Source: Streptococcus suis 10581
GTDB taxonomy: Bacteria > Bacillota > Bacilli > Lactobacillales > Streptococcaceae
Assembly (NCBI GenBank): GCA_000440235.1
Contig: ALKQ01000045.1
Coordinates: forward strand, 1-64,000
DNA length: 64,000 nucleotides
Direction of reading: 5' to 3'
Shown here: in pieces, positions 39,322 to 48,330 of the stretch
Numbering within the stretch: position 1 is the first letter of the stretch
Layout of the letters: the number at the start of each line of letters is the position of its first letter
Notes under the pieces: model-generated
Seen by the model: the letters and a program-made list of their open reading frames with translations, nothing else
Database searches by the model: none
Told to the model about the DNA's origin: nothing
Position numbers and translations under genes: made by a program

Positions 39322-41901
39322 CTATCCTTGTTTGCGTCTTCTTGCACTTGCAAGACCAAGACTAGACAATACTGCCACACCTGCGAGTGCCAACAAACTT
39401 GTTTGCTCCCCTGTGTTTGGCAAGGTCTTAGCACGTTCTACACGTGAGTAGGTCACTTTTTCTGTTGTTGATTCTATTTTGGGTACTGCAACAATTGTTC
39501 CGTCAGGCAATGTGACAATTACCTTGTTTTTCGCTTGATTTTCTAGATCTTTTAGTTTCGCTTGATTCAAATCAAACTTCGCTTTGAGTTCTTTGTATTC
39601 TGACAGTTTTGTATCGCGTTCCGTCAGTAATGTTTCTAAAAGGGCACTCGCATCGTCAAATGTTTCCTTAGCTTCTTTGAGCTGTTGTTGAGCTTTTTCG
39701 TAGTTGCGCTTAGCCTCCTCTAGTTTCTCAGGTGCATTTTGCAAATCAAGCAGCTCCTGTTCTGCACTGCGGACAGCTTTCTTTGCCTCCTCAAGCCCTG
39801 TCTCAGCTCGAGTAAGATTTTCCTGTGCCTTATCACGAAGTCCTTCAAGTCGAATAAGTTCTTCTTCCTCTTTTGTCAAAACTTCTTTAGCTGACTTCAG
39901 TTCGGATTGTTGGGTTGTGAGTTCTGCTTTAGCTTTATTAAGATTTGATTGTTTCACTTTAACATCTTTTTCAAGAGCTAAAACATCAGCATTTGCCTGA
40001 TCCAGAACTTTTTGACTTGCATCAAGTATAGACTGAACTCTATTACGTTCTAATTGAGCAGCCGGAGTCTGAACAGGGACTGATTGGGCGTCGGAAAGGG
40101 CGTCTTTGGCATCTTTATCATTTTCTAAAGCCGTATCATATTCTTTTTGAGCACTATCTAACCTAAGTTTTTCTTGGTCAACTTGTCCTTGTGCCTCGTC
40201 TCTAATCTTAAGAGCATCTTGGTAAAGCTTTGTAATTTTTTCAATATTATAAGGATTCTCAATCAACTCTGTGTCGAAAGTAGAATCAGAGGTTAAATCA
40301 TGTGTACCGACTGTAATAAAATGAACTCCCGCTTTCCCATTCACCTTGGTAAAGTCAATACCAAGGTATACTACATCGTCGTACTTTTCTACATATCCTT
40401 GACCAGGTACATACTCAGATGACGTATCTGTCAAGCCAGCAATTGATCGGGCATGCAACCATTCTCCACCATTAAACATGAAACTGATAACAGCATGGTG
40501 TACAGCGCGTTTTAACGTTTGTTTGGTTACTTTTTCACGTCCACTAATTGAAATAAATCCGTCAGAGTCATAGTCTCTATCGTAGAAGTACGTTCCCGAC
40601 CAATTTTCATGATAATTTCTAACCGGATAATTTTTATCGGTCAGTCCGTATTCTACAGCGGTAGACCAAATTGACTCATCATCGTGACCACTTGTCCATG
40701 TATCCCAATTTTTAGAAATAGATTTATCAGTTGACTTATCTACGAAATCAACTGATGAGGACGTCACAGTTGTCAGCGGAGTACCGAAAATTGTTCTAAT
40801 TTGATTTAACAGATAGGAAGCATAATGTGAAAGCTCTGTTTGCAAATCTTTCGGAAGATTATTCACATCATATTCTGTAGTATTATCATCGTTAAGGTTA
40901 ATACTATACTTCAAGTTTGCTTCAACATTCGCTTGATTGGCTGCTTTCAATCGAGTTTTCGCATCCTCATTCCATTCATCCCACTTCTCTCTCTCAGACA
41001 AAATATTATATGGATTATTCACATAATCTTTAAGAGCTTGAACATAGTCAGAAGTTACGACAAAATTTTGAATACCTTTATAGTTGTTCTCTGCATGTTC
41101 AAAAGCAAGTTGCTTGTCTGCTAATTCAGCTTTAACTGTAGCATTATATGAGTTTGCTGTCGACAATTCTGTTGTCTTATTAGACAGTGTTTTAGCCGCT
41201 TTATCTGCCACTCTTTGAGCATCATCAATCGCTTCTTGGCGTTTTTTATCGGCTTCATGAGCAGCTTCTAATTTTGACTGAGCTTCATCTACCTTCGCCT
41301 TATCTTTATTAACAATATCTTGAGCTTTTGCTTGCGCATCATAAATTGCTTGAGCACCAGTACCATCTAAAATAGCTTGGGCATTATCAACGTTTTGCTG
41401 CGCTGCATCAACATCAGTCTGCTCTTTAGATGTCGCTTTTTTAGCTGACTCAACAACTTTAGCTTGGTTGTTTACAGCATCCTGAGCTTCCTTTACAGCA
41501 TCTTGAGATGTCTGAACTGCTGTTTCTTTAGTTGCTTGGTTTGTTTTAACATTTTCAACTGCATCTGCAGCATTTTGGATATTTTCTGGAGTCGCTTGAG
41601 CGACCTTCTCCTCTGCTTTAGTTAATTGTTCCTTAGCTTGAGAAGTTGCTTGTTCAGCTGTTTCGAGAGAACCTTTTGCAGCTTCAACAACAATTTGTTG
41701 AGCATCTACAGACGCTTGGGCTTGCTCAGCTACTTCAAGGGCAGATTGAACAGTAGCAGCTGTTACAGGAACCTCAGCGACAGTTGTTGCTGTTTCAACT
41801 GTTGCAGTTACTTCCTCTGCTTGGACTGGTGTACCAACGGTTGCAAGGGTAATTGCAGTTGTCGCCGCAAAACCTCCAAATATATAATTGTTCTTTCTCA
41901 T
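39322..41901 (-). CDS. LPXTG surface protein with SEC10/PgrA-type domain
   Basis: The 859-residue wall-anchored protein has a signal peptide (NNYIFGGFAATTAITLATVG, cleavage near residue 29) and a long N-terminal coiled coil (about 45-285, rich in Ala, Glu, Gln and Val). A globular SEC10/PgrA-like domain (about 290-560) contains SRVDFVDKS-like and FMFNGGEWLHARSIAG segments. A second coiled coil follows (about 570-800), then the sortase signal LPNTGEQ, a hydrophobic stretch and RRRKQG. SEC10/PgrA proteins are surface-exclusion or adhesin-like factors first seen on conjugative plasmids. No conjugation genes are near. Function here is unproven. Confidence 0.88.
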   Translation of the reverse strand: MRKNNYIFGGFAATTAITLATVGTPVQAEEVTATVETATTVAEVPVTAATVQSALEVAEQAQASVDAQQIVVEAAKGSLETAEQATSQAKEQLTKAEEKVAQATPENIQNAADAVENVKTNQATKETAVQTSQDAVKEAQDAVNNQAKVVESAKKATSKEQTDVDAAQQNVDNAQAILDGTGAQAIYDAQAKAQDIVNKDKAKVDEAQSKLEAAHEADKKRQEAIDDAQRVADKAAKTLSNKTTELSTANSYNATVKAELADKQLAFEHAENNYKGIQNFVVTSDYVQALKDYVNNPYNILSEREKWDEWNEDAKTRLKAANQANVEANLKYSINLNDDNTTEYDVNNLPKDLQTELSHYASYLLNQIRTIFGTPLTTVTSSSVDFVDKSTDKSISKNWDTWTSGHDDESIWSTAVEYGLTDKNYPVRNYHENWSGTYFYDRDYDSDGFISISGREKVTKQTLKRAVHHAVISFMFNGGEWLHARSIAGLTDTSSEYVPGQGYVEKYDDVVYLGIDFTKVNGKAGVHFITVGTHDLTSDSTFDTELIENPYNIEKITKLYQDALKIRDEAQGQVDQEKLRLDSAQKEYDTALENDKDAKDALSDAQSVPVQTPAAQLERNRVQSILDASQKVLDQANADVLALEKDVKVKQSNLNKAKAELTTQQSELKSAKEVLTKEEEELIRLEGLRDKAQENLTRAETGLEEAKKAVRSAEQELLDLQNAPEKLEEAKRNYEKAQQQLKEAKETFDDASALLETLLTERDTKLSEYKELKAKFDLNQAKLKDLENQAKNKVIVTLPDGTIVAVPKIESTTEKVTYSRVERAKTLPNTGEQTSLLALAGVAVLSSLGLASARRRKQG

Positions 41902-41950
41902 CTTTTCCTCCTGATGATGCTAATTAGGAAGGGCTTGGCCGAAGTGTCAA

Positions 41951-41976
41951 GCCCTGCTATACTAGTATAGCAGGGC
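41951..41976. promoter_or_regulatory. 26-bp perfect palindrome in the promoter of the surface protein gene
   Basis: GCCCTGCTATAC, then the centre AT/CTAG, then GTATAGCAGGGC form a perfect palindrome. On the minus strand TTGACA stands directly before it and a possible -10 (TATACT or GTATAG) lies within it, while a second TTGACA follows. It could be an operator; on the plus strand it could be a terminator because TTTT follows. Confidence 0.6.
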
Positions 41977-42042
41977 TTTTGTCAAGTATTTTGCATGATT
42001 TTTAAGAATTTTATCAAAACATTTTTTGGAAAAATTTTAATA

Positions 42043-43299
42043 TCAGAATAACTTTTCTAAAACATACTTCCTCACATGGGTAATGAAATATAGCGAGCCT
42101 GTAATCAGGTAGAGTTTTTGGGGATTGTCCAAGTCCGCCTGCTCCAACCATTCCTGATAGGTTTGGACCCGCTCATAACCTGCTGGATAGCCCTCCAGCT
42201 TCACCGCCCGAAAATCGTCAAAGGTCGTCACGCTGACAGGTCCAAATTGGCTAAGCTGGGACAACATCTGGTCCACAGGCTTGGTATTGATGGCCGCAAA
42301 GAGAATTTCAATATCTCTGTCAGCATACTTTTCTTCTAAGAGTTGTGTCAGGACGGCGATGCTTTCATTATTGTGGGCTCCGTCAATCATCAGATTGGGT
42401 CTTACCAATTCTAATCGGCCCGGCCAGATGGCTTGGGACAAGCCCTGGCTGATGGTTTCATTGGTAATCTTTGGAAAATCAGGACTGATGAGCTGAGCTG
42501 TTGTCACTGCCAAGGCTGCATTGACCTCTTGGTGACGGCCCTGCATCAAGACTTTCAACTCTTCCACACGACCAAGAGGGCTTGAAACTACAAAGCCTGC
42601 TCTGCTATTTTCCAAAAGAATCTCCCGCCCCACCGCATAGGTCGGACTCTGAAACTGACGAGCCTGCTCCTCAAAAACTGTCACCACTTCTGGCAAATCG
42701 GTCGCATAGATGAGAGGAACCCTCTCACGCAAGACGGCGACCTTGTGACGGGCTATGGCTGCGTGAGTCTCCCCCAGAAATGCCTGATGGTCCAAGCCGA
42801 TGGAGGGGCAAACTACTGCCAAGGAGGCAAGGACATTGGTCGCATCCTGCAAACCGCCCATGCCTGCCTCAACCAAGAGAATATCGGGACGCTGGTAGTG
42901 AGCGAAATAGACAAACATAGCCACTACTACAATCTCAAACTCTGAGATGGCATCCAGTCCAGCCGTCTGATCCAAGTCCTCAATCAAGGGCTGCAAGTCT
43001 GTCACAATCCTCGAAAAATCCTCCTCCGAAATCATCTCTTGCTCAAAGACAATCTGCTCTCGAAAATCAATGATAGACGGCGAGGTAAAGCGACCGACGG
43101 TGTAATCCGAAGACCGTAAGATAGACTGTAACGCATTCAAGGTCGAACCCTTGCCATTTGTACCAACAAAGTGAATAGTCGGCACTTGAAACTGGGGATT
43201 GTCCAAGCGTTCCAAAATCCAGTTGACACGTGCAACACCATTTTCTAAATCTGATGCAGGACGACTAGATAGCCACTGACGAGTTTCTTGATAATTCAT
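42043..43299 (-). CDS. folC: Folylpolyglutamate synthase/dihydrofolate synthase
   Basis: The 418-residue Mur-ligase-type enzyme adds glutamate to dihydropteroate and folates. P-loop HFVGTNGKGSTLNALQ (about 43-58), the metal and ATP region VEAGMGGLQDATN (about 143-155) and IDGAHNNESI (about 298-307) are clear. It starts MNYQETRQWLSSRP. It lies 55 bp downstream of folT in the same direction, so folate uptake and retention are probably one transcript under the riboswitch. Confidence 0.93.
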   Translation of the reverse strand: MNYQETRQWLSSRPASDLENGVARVNWILERLDNPQFQVPTIHFVGTNGKGSTLNALQSILRSSDYTVGRFTSPSIIDFREQIVFEQEMISEEDFSRIVTDLQPLIEDLDQTAGLDAISEFEIVVVAMFVYFAHYQRPDILLVEAGMGGLQDATNVLASLAVVCPSIGLDHQAFLGETHAAIARHKVAVLRERVPLIYATDLPEVVTVFEEQARQFQSPTYAVGREILLENSRAGFVVSSPLGRVEELKVLMQGRHQEVNAALAVTTAQLISPDFPKITNETISQGLSQAIWPGRLELVRPNLMIDGAHNNESIAVLTQLLEEKYADRDIEILFAAINTKPVDQMLSQLSQFGPVSVTTFDDFRAVKLEGYPAGYERVQTYQEWLEQADLDNPQKLYLITGSLYFITHVRKYVLEKLF

Positions 43300-43354
43300 G
43301 ATTCCCTCTCTACAAAAGCAGCAACAGGGGGATGACCTGTTGCTTGATACTGTT

Positions 43355-43906
43355 TTATTTAATGCCCATTAACTTGGCCAATTCAGGTATTTTTTGTAAA
43401 CTTGGCAAGACAAGCATGGTCACGACAATCCGTAATGGAATTTCAAAAATAGCTTTTATGAAACGACTGCTATACAGGGCAATCCAAGGTGTTCCAAAAT
43501 GGAAATGGAGGGCAATCGGTGTCATGATAAAGGAAATCACAACCTGAATCAAGACAACAACCCCTGCAACATAGAGCCAATCAGCCTTGTTCTTGGTGTC
43601 TAGCGGTTTTCGATAGAAGAACCAGCCATAGATAAACGCCGATACCGCCTCAATCAAAATCCAAGTGAAGAGGACCGTTTGCCCGCTAAACAAGACAAAG
43701 ACTGGGTCTGAAATAGCCGCAAAGACAGCTGCCCAAACCGGACCCGCAATAGCTCCCAAAATAGTATTGGGAATGAAGGTAAACTGAACCTGTAAAGTAT
43801 CAGAAATCCGAATAGAGAAATAGTTCTCCACAATCATGACCAAGGCAAGGGTCATCGCAATAGCAGCCAACAACTGCACCGTTAGTTTTGGAATTTTCTT
43901 TTCCAT
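43355..43906 (-). CDS. folT: Folate ECF transporter S component
   Basis: The 183-residue protein has about six membrane helices, with the ECF S-component pattern NTILGAIAGPVWAAVFAAIS (about 47-66). FolT binds folate and pairs with a shared EcfAA'T module encoded elsewhere. I chose the ATG at 43906, after AAAAAGGAG; upstream residues would encode the riboswitch. The tetrahydrofolate riboswitch directly before it confirms the folate assignment. Confidence 0.93.
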   Translation of the reverse strand: MEKKIPKLTVQLLAAIAMTLALVMIVENYFSIRISDTLQVQFTFIPNTILGAIAGPVWAAVFAAISDPVFVLFSGQTVLFTWILIEAVSAFIYGWFFYRKPLDTKNKADWLYVAGVVVLIQVVISFIMTPIALHFHFGTPWIALYSSRFIKAIFEIPLRIVVTMLVLPSLQKIPELAKLMGIK

Positions 43907-43926
43907 AAAAAATGCTCCTTTTTCAA

Positions 43927-44094
43927 AAAATGGAGCTGTCGTGTGTATTCGACAGCGGATGCAATGGTTTACCGCGCCACTCTCAGCCAGGACCAATGTT
44001 CCTACTCTAGGAGACATCAGATACAAGCAAAGATCAGCTTCGTTATGTGGCAACATCCCATCCACATACACTTGACGCAAACCATCTACTCTGT
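43927..44094 (-). promoter_or_regulatory. Tetrahydrofolate riboswitch with expression-platform terminator
   Basis: The minus strand has the conserved aptamer blocks AGAGTAGATGG, GCGTCAAGTG, GGGATGTTGCCACA, AACGAAGC, then GCGCGGTAAACCATTGCATCC. About 55-60 bases separate AACGAAGC from GCGCGG, where the textbook streptococcal example has about five. A terminator (GCTGTCG / CGACAGC, 43935-43956, then TTTTTT) follows directly and lies before the folT ribosome site, so ligand binding should stop transcription. Confidence 0.92.
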
Positions 44095-44188
44095 GCAAAT
44101 TTCTTTGCTAGTCTATTGTATCACACACTATATATTTTGACCACTTGCTAAAAACTATACCTTTCTAAAGGTATAAACTATAAGAGAA

Positions 44189-44213
44189 ACTGGCAGTCTC
44201 CGACTACCAGTTC
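44189..44213 (-). terminator. ackA terminator
   Basis: AACTGGTAGTC and GACTGCCAGTT arms on the minus strand start about eight bases after the ackA stop. The following T run is interrupted (TTTCTCTT), so termination may be incomplete. Confidence 0.65.
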
Positions 44214-44220
44214 GTTTTTC

Positions 44221-45408
44221 TTATTTCAAGCGTTCCACTTCACGCGCAATAACCAATTCTTCATCCGTTGGAATAACCAAGACACGAACTTTTGATTCTG
44301 CCGTTGAAATGTCACCATAGTTGCCAAATACATTCTTTTCTGGGTCCAACTCAATACCGAACCAAGACAAGCCTTCTACTACGTCATTGCGCATAAGCGG
44401 TGCATTTTCACCCATACCTGCCGTGAAGACAAGGGCATCTGCACCATTTAAAACTGCAAGATACTGACCGATAAATTTCTTGATACGGTCGATAAAAATA
44501 TTGTAGGCCAACACTGCATCTGGATTGTGAGCTTGGATGCCTGATTCAATGTCACGCATATCGCTTGAGAAGCCAGATACACCGAACAAGCCTGATTGTT
44601 TATTCAACATGTTAACAACATCCGCAGCATCCTTCAACTCATCAACATTTGCAATCAAGTAAGGAATAATCGCTGGATCAATATCTCCCGAACGAGTTCC
44701 CATCATTGGACCAGCTAGAGGAGTGAAGCCCATAGAAGTGTCAACTGATTGACCGTGGTAGTTGGCAGTAATAGATACACCGTTTCCGATGTGAGCCGTA
44801 ATCAATTTTAATTCCTCAATCGGACGTCCCAATACTTTTGCTGCCTCATGCGCTACATAATAGTGACTAGTTCCATGCGCTCCATACTTACGAACCTTGT
44901 GGTCGGTATAGTACTTTTGTGGAATCGGATAAAGATAGGCATGCTTTGGCATCGTAGTGTGAAAGGCTGTATCAAAAACAGCTACATTCAAAACTTCTGG
45001 TAGTACTTCCTCAAATGCACGAATTGCTGCTACGTGAGCAGGGTTATGAAGTGGTGCCAAAGCACTTAGCTCTTCAATTTGCTCAACCTCTTTTGGTCCA
45101 ATAACAGCTGATTCTTTGAAAATCTCTCCACCTGCAACAACACGGTGTCCGATACCGGTAATTTCCTCGTAAGCAGCAATGATATTGTGTTTAAGCAAGT
45201 CTTCTAGGAGAATCTTAACCGCAACCGTATGATTAGGAATATCTAAAACTTCACTTTCTTTCTTCCCATCATACTTAACTGTTGAGATGGAATCGTTCAA
45301 ACCGATGCGCTCAACAATCCCTGCCGCTAATACTGTTTCTTCTGGCATTTGATAAAGTTGCCATTTTAGACTTGAACTACCTGCATTAATTGCAATTGTT
45401 TTTGACAT
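44221..45408 (-). CDS. ackA: Acetate kinase
   Basis: The 395-residue ASKHA enzyme makes ATP from acetyl phosphate. The nucleotide motifs [13 protein letters not shown] (7-19), [10 protein letters not shown] and the domain start [13 protein letters not shown] are clear, with [10 protein letters not shown] and [10 protein letters not shown] typical of AckA. It follows the methyltransferase and comG genes, as in other streptococci. AAGGGGAA precedes the ATG, and a cre-like sequence lies between promoter and start. Confidence 0.95.
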   Translation of the reverse strand: MSKTIAINAGSSSLKWQLYQMPEETVLAAGIVERIGLNDSISTVKYDGKKESEVLDIPNHTVAVKILLEDLLKHNIIAAYEEITGIGHRVVAGGEIFKESAVIGPKEVEQIEELSALAPLHNPAHVAAIRAFEEVLPEVLNVAVFDTAFHTTMPKHAYLYPIPQKYYTDHKVRKYGAHGTSHYYVAHEAAKVLGRPIEELKLITAHIGNGVSITANYHGQSVDTSMGFTPLAGPMMGTRSGDIDPAIIPYLIANVDELKDAADVVNMLNKQSGLFGVSGFSSDMRDIESGIQAHNPDAVLAYNIFIDRIKKFIGQYLAVLNGADALVFTAGMGENAPLMRNDVVEGLSWFGIELDPEKNVFGNYGDISTAESKVRVLVIPTDEELVIAREVERLK

Positions 45409-45421
45409 ATCGTTCCCCTTT

Positions 45422-45450
45422 TTAAAGCGTTTTCCTAATTAGTATAACAG
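45422..45450 (-). promoter_or_regulatory. ackA promoter with cre-like site
   Basis: A -10 TATACT (about 45441-45446, minus strand) is followed by GGAAAACGCTTTAA (45422-45435), which resembles a catabolite response element with two mismatches. In streptococci and Bacillus, CcpA controls ackA; this is a candidate site only. Confidence 0.55.
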
Positions 45451-45458
45451 ATTTTCAC

Positions 45459-46412
45459 TTAAATTGCATTCTCTTGCTTCCAATTTTTGAAATTGAGCAT
45501 GAACTTCTGAATAGCTTCTGGTTCTTGAAGGCTTTGCAAGGGATAAACAAATGGCGTCAACGATCTTGCAGCTTTCTTTTGCAAGACAAAAATAGACTTG
45601 GCCATAGCAGCCTTCCCAAAGAGATTTGGTGGCAGGGCAATCATGGCAACAATATTGGCTTGCTCCTGTAACCAACCTTTCAGCAAATCGCTTTGCGGGC
45701 TAGTCAATAAATCATTTGGAGCCAACAAAATCGCAAAGCCATCTTTTTCCAGATATTTGAGGGATTGTTCCATGAGTAAATGATGGGCGTAGGTATGTTC
45801 ATTTGGGCTGGCGACCTGATAACGGCTAGCAATCTGGTCATCTGGATAGTAGCCAATAGGCAAATCTCCCAAAATTACTTGACTTTCCTTCAAAATCTGC
45901 GGACGTACCGCATCGCCCTGGGCAAAAGAAATCTCTGCCTGCATAACATCTGCCATGCTAGCTGATAAATCAATCAAGAGATCATCTACTTCAATCCCAA
46001 GATAGTCCAAGTCTTTCTGACTGGCGTTGAGAATGGTCTGAGCTAGATTGCCTGTCCCCGAACCAATTTCCAGAACCGTCACCTTTTGAGTCGGCACCAA
46101 TTGGTCTACTAGAAAAGATAGGATAAATCCGATAGAGTCTGGTGTGAACTGGTGATTGTACTGCATGGGTTCAGTCTGATTGGCCTTGATGAGCAAGAAT
46201 TGGTAAGCACGACGCCATTCTTCCTTGGTTAAATCTAGTTGTTTCAAGGTCTTGTTATTATTGACAACAAGGTTCATCTCATGCTGATCAGCTACGTAAG
46301 CAGCATTTTGCTCAATCATGGCATCATAGATATTGGTACCTAGCTGGTTTTGGATAGTCTGTACGTTTTCTAATAGCAGGTCGTAAGCCTGTTCGATCTT
46401 TTCAAAATTCAT
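45459..46412 (-). CDS. Class I SAM-dependent methyltransferase (YtxK-like, comG-linked)
   Basis: The 317-residue protein has SAM motif I VLEIGSGTGNLAQTIL (about 115-130) and a DLPIGYYPDD motif (the D-P-P-Y/F position of N6-adenine methyltransferases, here with Leu for Pro). It starts MNFEKIEQAYDLLLENVQTI. It is conserved between comGG and ackA in streptococci. The target is unknown; a DNA adenine target is possible but the changed motif argues for caution. Confidence 0.83.
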   Translation of the reverse strand: MNFEKIEQAYDLLLENVQTIQNQLGTNIYDAMIEQNAAYVADQHEMNLVVNNNKTLKQLDLTKEEWRRAYQFLLIKANQTEPMQYNHQFTPDSIGFILSFLVDQLVPTQKVTVLEIGSGTGNLAQTILNASQKDLDYLGIEVDDLLIDLSASMADVMQAEISFAQGDAVRPQILKESQVILGDLPIGYYPDDQIASRYQVASPNEHTYAHHLLMEQSLKYLEKDGFAILLAPNDLLTSPQSDLLKGWLQEQANIVAMIALPPNLFGKAAMAKSIFVLQKKAARSLTPFVYPLQSLQEPEAIQKFMLNFKNWKQENAI

Positions 46413-46468
46413 ACTCCTATCTTATCAAAAATTCACAGACTTTGCACCAAAAAGGAGAGCAAGTCAAC

Positions 46469-46996
46469 TCACCCTCCTTCTGATGATAGCCCCAAAGGAA
46501 ATTGATAGGTATACAGACCATCACTTGTTAACTCAACTGTAACCAATAGTTGGTCTCCTTTAAGTTGATAACGAGCCTGACCCTCTTGAAAAGTGACCGT
46601 TCCCGTATCTTCTATTGGTTTGCTTTCCACGTTTTGAGTTGATGATGTGTCAACTGATTTTGTAGTTGGTTCTGGCTTAGTGCTTGTTGTTTCTTGTACC
46701 TCCCCTTCTTCCTTAATATTAGCCGTTTCACTAGCTGTTTCTTTATCTTCCTTCATTTCATCTGTTTGACTTGCTACCTTCTTGACAATCGCTACACGCT
46801 CTTGCAATTCCTCTTCAACCTGATCCAAGACCATCTGGGCCATGATGTAAGCAGTCGTTTCTTGCCTTGCCACCTGTACCAAGCGACTCTCAGCCTCTTG
46901 CCGATGGAGATAAAACTGGAGCAAGAGACTAAAAACCGCCAGCATCAAAAGGGCATAGAGCAGGATGCCCGCCTTAACTTTTTTCTTTAAAAGCAT
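46469..46996 (-). CDS. comGG: Competence pseudopilus protein ComGG
   Basis: The 175-residue protein has one N-terminal hydrophobic helix (about 10-28), no type IV prepilin peptidase motif of the strict kind, then a charged region very rich in Glu, Thr and Lys (about 65-115), and a C-terminal beta region. Position as last gene of comG identifies it; sequence conservation in ComGG is low. It overlaps comGF by 23 bp. Confidence 0.8.
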   Translation of the reverse strand: MLLKKKVKAGILLYALLMLAVFSLLLQFYLHRQEAESRLVQVARQETTAYIMAQMVLDQVEEELQERVAIVKKVASQTDEMKEDKETASETANIKEEGEVQETTSTKPEPTTKSVDTSSTQNVESKPIEDTGTVTFQEGQARYQLKGDQLLVTVELTSDGLYTYQFPLGLSSEGG

Positions 46997-47408
46997 AGAT
47001 AAAGGTCCGCTCCTCCCCGTTTTTAAAGCTAAAGTCGATGCGCACTAGCTGGTTTTCTTGGGAAATGGCTGCGCTATCTACCTGATAAAGCATAGGCTGG
47101 TAGCCCTGTCCCTTATCATTGGTTTTCCGAAAATCATCCGACCGTGACTTGCCAAAGGCTAATGCTTGTCCATCCTTATCGACATAGACCTTGCCATTTT
47201 CAACCTTGACCAATTCAGCCTGGTCCCACTCCGACTGCAACTGACTAGAAAATACCAACCACTCCTTTTGGACAGATTGACGTTGGTAATGTGCTTCTTG
47301 AGCCAATAGTTTTGACAAGCTTTCAAAGACCAGAAGACTTCCTGATAGGATGGCTAAGGCTACCAAGCATTCCAGGAGAGTAAAAGCAGGAACTTTACTT
47401 TTTAACAA
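46974..47408 (-). CDS. comGF: Competence pseudopilus minor pilin ComGF
   Basis: The 144-residue minor pilin has a prepilin-like N-terminus (KVPAFTLLECLVALAILSGS, about 5-24). I chose the TTG at 47408, because AAAGGAGG stands nine bases before it inside the end of comGE; a longer reading has no ribosome site. It overlaps comGE by 14 bp and comGG by 23 bp. Confidence 0.85.
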   Translation of the reverse strand: MLKSKVPAFTLLECLVALAILSGSLLVFESLSKLLAQEAHYQRQSVQKEWLVFSSQLQSEWDQAELVKVENGKVYVDKDGQALAFGKSRSDDFRKTNDKGQGYQPMLYQVDSAAISQENQLVRIDFSFKNGEERTFIYAFKEKS

Positions 47409-47688
47409 CCGATAAAACCTCCTTTCCCTCGTGGAAAACAATCATCTTATCCGCCGTTCGTTGAACCTGAACTGTAACACCGTTTAAGGCTAAATAATCT
47501 TGTTTGGTCTGGACAGCCATCTGTGCTAGATTGAGAACCTCCTGTTGTTCCAATTCCCAAGCCTGTCGCCTACGACCTGCATCCACAGCTGATAAAATCA
47601 AGCTGCAAATAGTCACTAAGGTCGCAAGGGCAACCAGACTTTCTAGCAAAATATAAGCCTTATTCTTCTGTTTTCTTATAACGACCAC
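47395..47688 (-). CDS. comGE: Competence pseudopilus minor pilin ComGE
   Basis: The 97-residue protein has a prepilin-type start with a hydrophobic helix (KNKAYILLESLVALATLVTI, about 8-27) and the usual Glu at the +5 position. It overlaps comGD by 29 bp and comGF by 14 bp, so translation in this operon is tightly coupled. Confidence 0.85.
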   Translation of the reverse strand: MVVIRKQKNKAYILLESLVALATLVTICSLILSAVDAGRRRQAWELEQQEVLNLAQMAVQTKQDYLALNGVTVQVQRTADKMIVFHEGKEVLSVVKK

Positions 47689-48067
47689 TCCCTATATATA
47701 ATTGATACGTAACTGTCTTTCGACTAAGCCGAAAACGAATTTTGGTCAGGGAAGAATTTCCTCCATTTTCTTCAAATTTGATATTTTTCTCCTCCAAGAC
47801 CTCTACATTTCCGGGTACCTCTACAGCCTGATAACCATTTGTAACTTCCTGTCCACCGATAGCAAGGTTCACTTTTTGATGGGAACTGGCTGCCAATTTC
47901 TGACTGTCTTTATAGATGGCCTCAAATTCCCAGAGAAAAATTTCTTCCTGAACAGACCGAAAGACCGTTTGTACTGTTCCCGACAGGCTGATTGCCAGAA
48001 AACTGACAACCAACAAGGTCAGCAGGCTTTCAAATAGGGTAAAAGCCTTATTTTTTCGCCTTAGCAT
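47660..48067 (-). CDS. comGD: Competence pseudopilus minor pilin ComGD
   Basis: The 135-residue pilin has the N-terminal class III signal KNKAFTLFESLLTLLVVSFL (about 5-24). The ATG at 48067 follows GCGGAGCAGT; an upstream start adds 11 residues and lacks a ribosome site. It overlaps comGC by 20 bp. Confidence 0.87.
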   Translation of the reverse strand: MLRRKNKAFTLFESLLTLLVVSFLAISLSGTVQTVFRSVQEEIFLWEFEAIYKDSQKLAASSHQKVNLAIGGQEVTNGYQAVEVPGNVEVLEEKNIKFEENGGNSSLTKIRFRLSRKTVTYQLYIGSGRYKKTEE

Positions 48068-48329
48068 ACTGCTCCGCTTGTTTTTCAGTAATATAGCCAT
48101 CCGCTTGCAAGTCTGCTACCGTAGCTTCCTTGTCATGTTCCAATTCATAGAGTTCCATTTGACTCTCCACCACTTTGATAACAGCCGCATTCCCCTTTTT
48201 CTGAATAGCATCCTTCTGCTGGCTCAAATTTGGCACAAAAATGAGCAAGAGCAGGCTAATAATACCCAAAACAACTAACATTTCCACCAGAGTGAAAGCT
48301 TTCTTTTTTAATTTCAACAATTTTTTCAT
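48048..48329 (-). CDS. comGC: Competence pseudopilus major pilin ComGC
   Basis: The 93-residue major pilin has the prepilin motif KKKAFTLVEMLVVLGIISLL (about 8-27), cleaved by ComC before Phe. ComGC forms the transformation pilus that takes up DNA. The rest is a short alpha/beta head. It begins one base after comGB ends. Confidence 0.92.
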   Translation of the reverse strand: MKKLLKLKKKAFTLVEMLVVLGIISLLLLIFVPNLSQQKDAIQKKGNAAVIKVVESQMELYELEHDKEATVADLQADGYITEKQAEQYAKAKK

Positions 48330-48330
48330 T

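Noticed and set aside
39322..41901. Surface exclusion protein as sign of an integrated conjugative element
   Set aside because: SEC10/PgrA domains are common in streptococcal surface proteins; no integrase, relaxase or type IV secretion genes flank it.
44156..44175. Perfect 20-bp palindrome TATACCTTTC / its complement upstream of folT
   Set aside because: It lies beyond the promoter region of folT and behind ackA in orientation; AT-rich short palindromes are frequent and no role could be supported.
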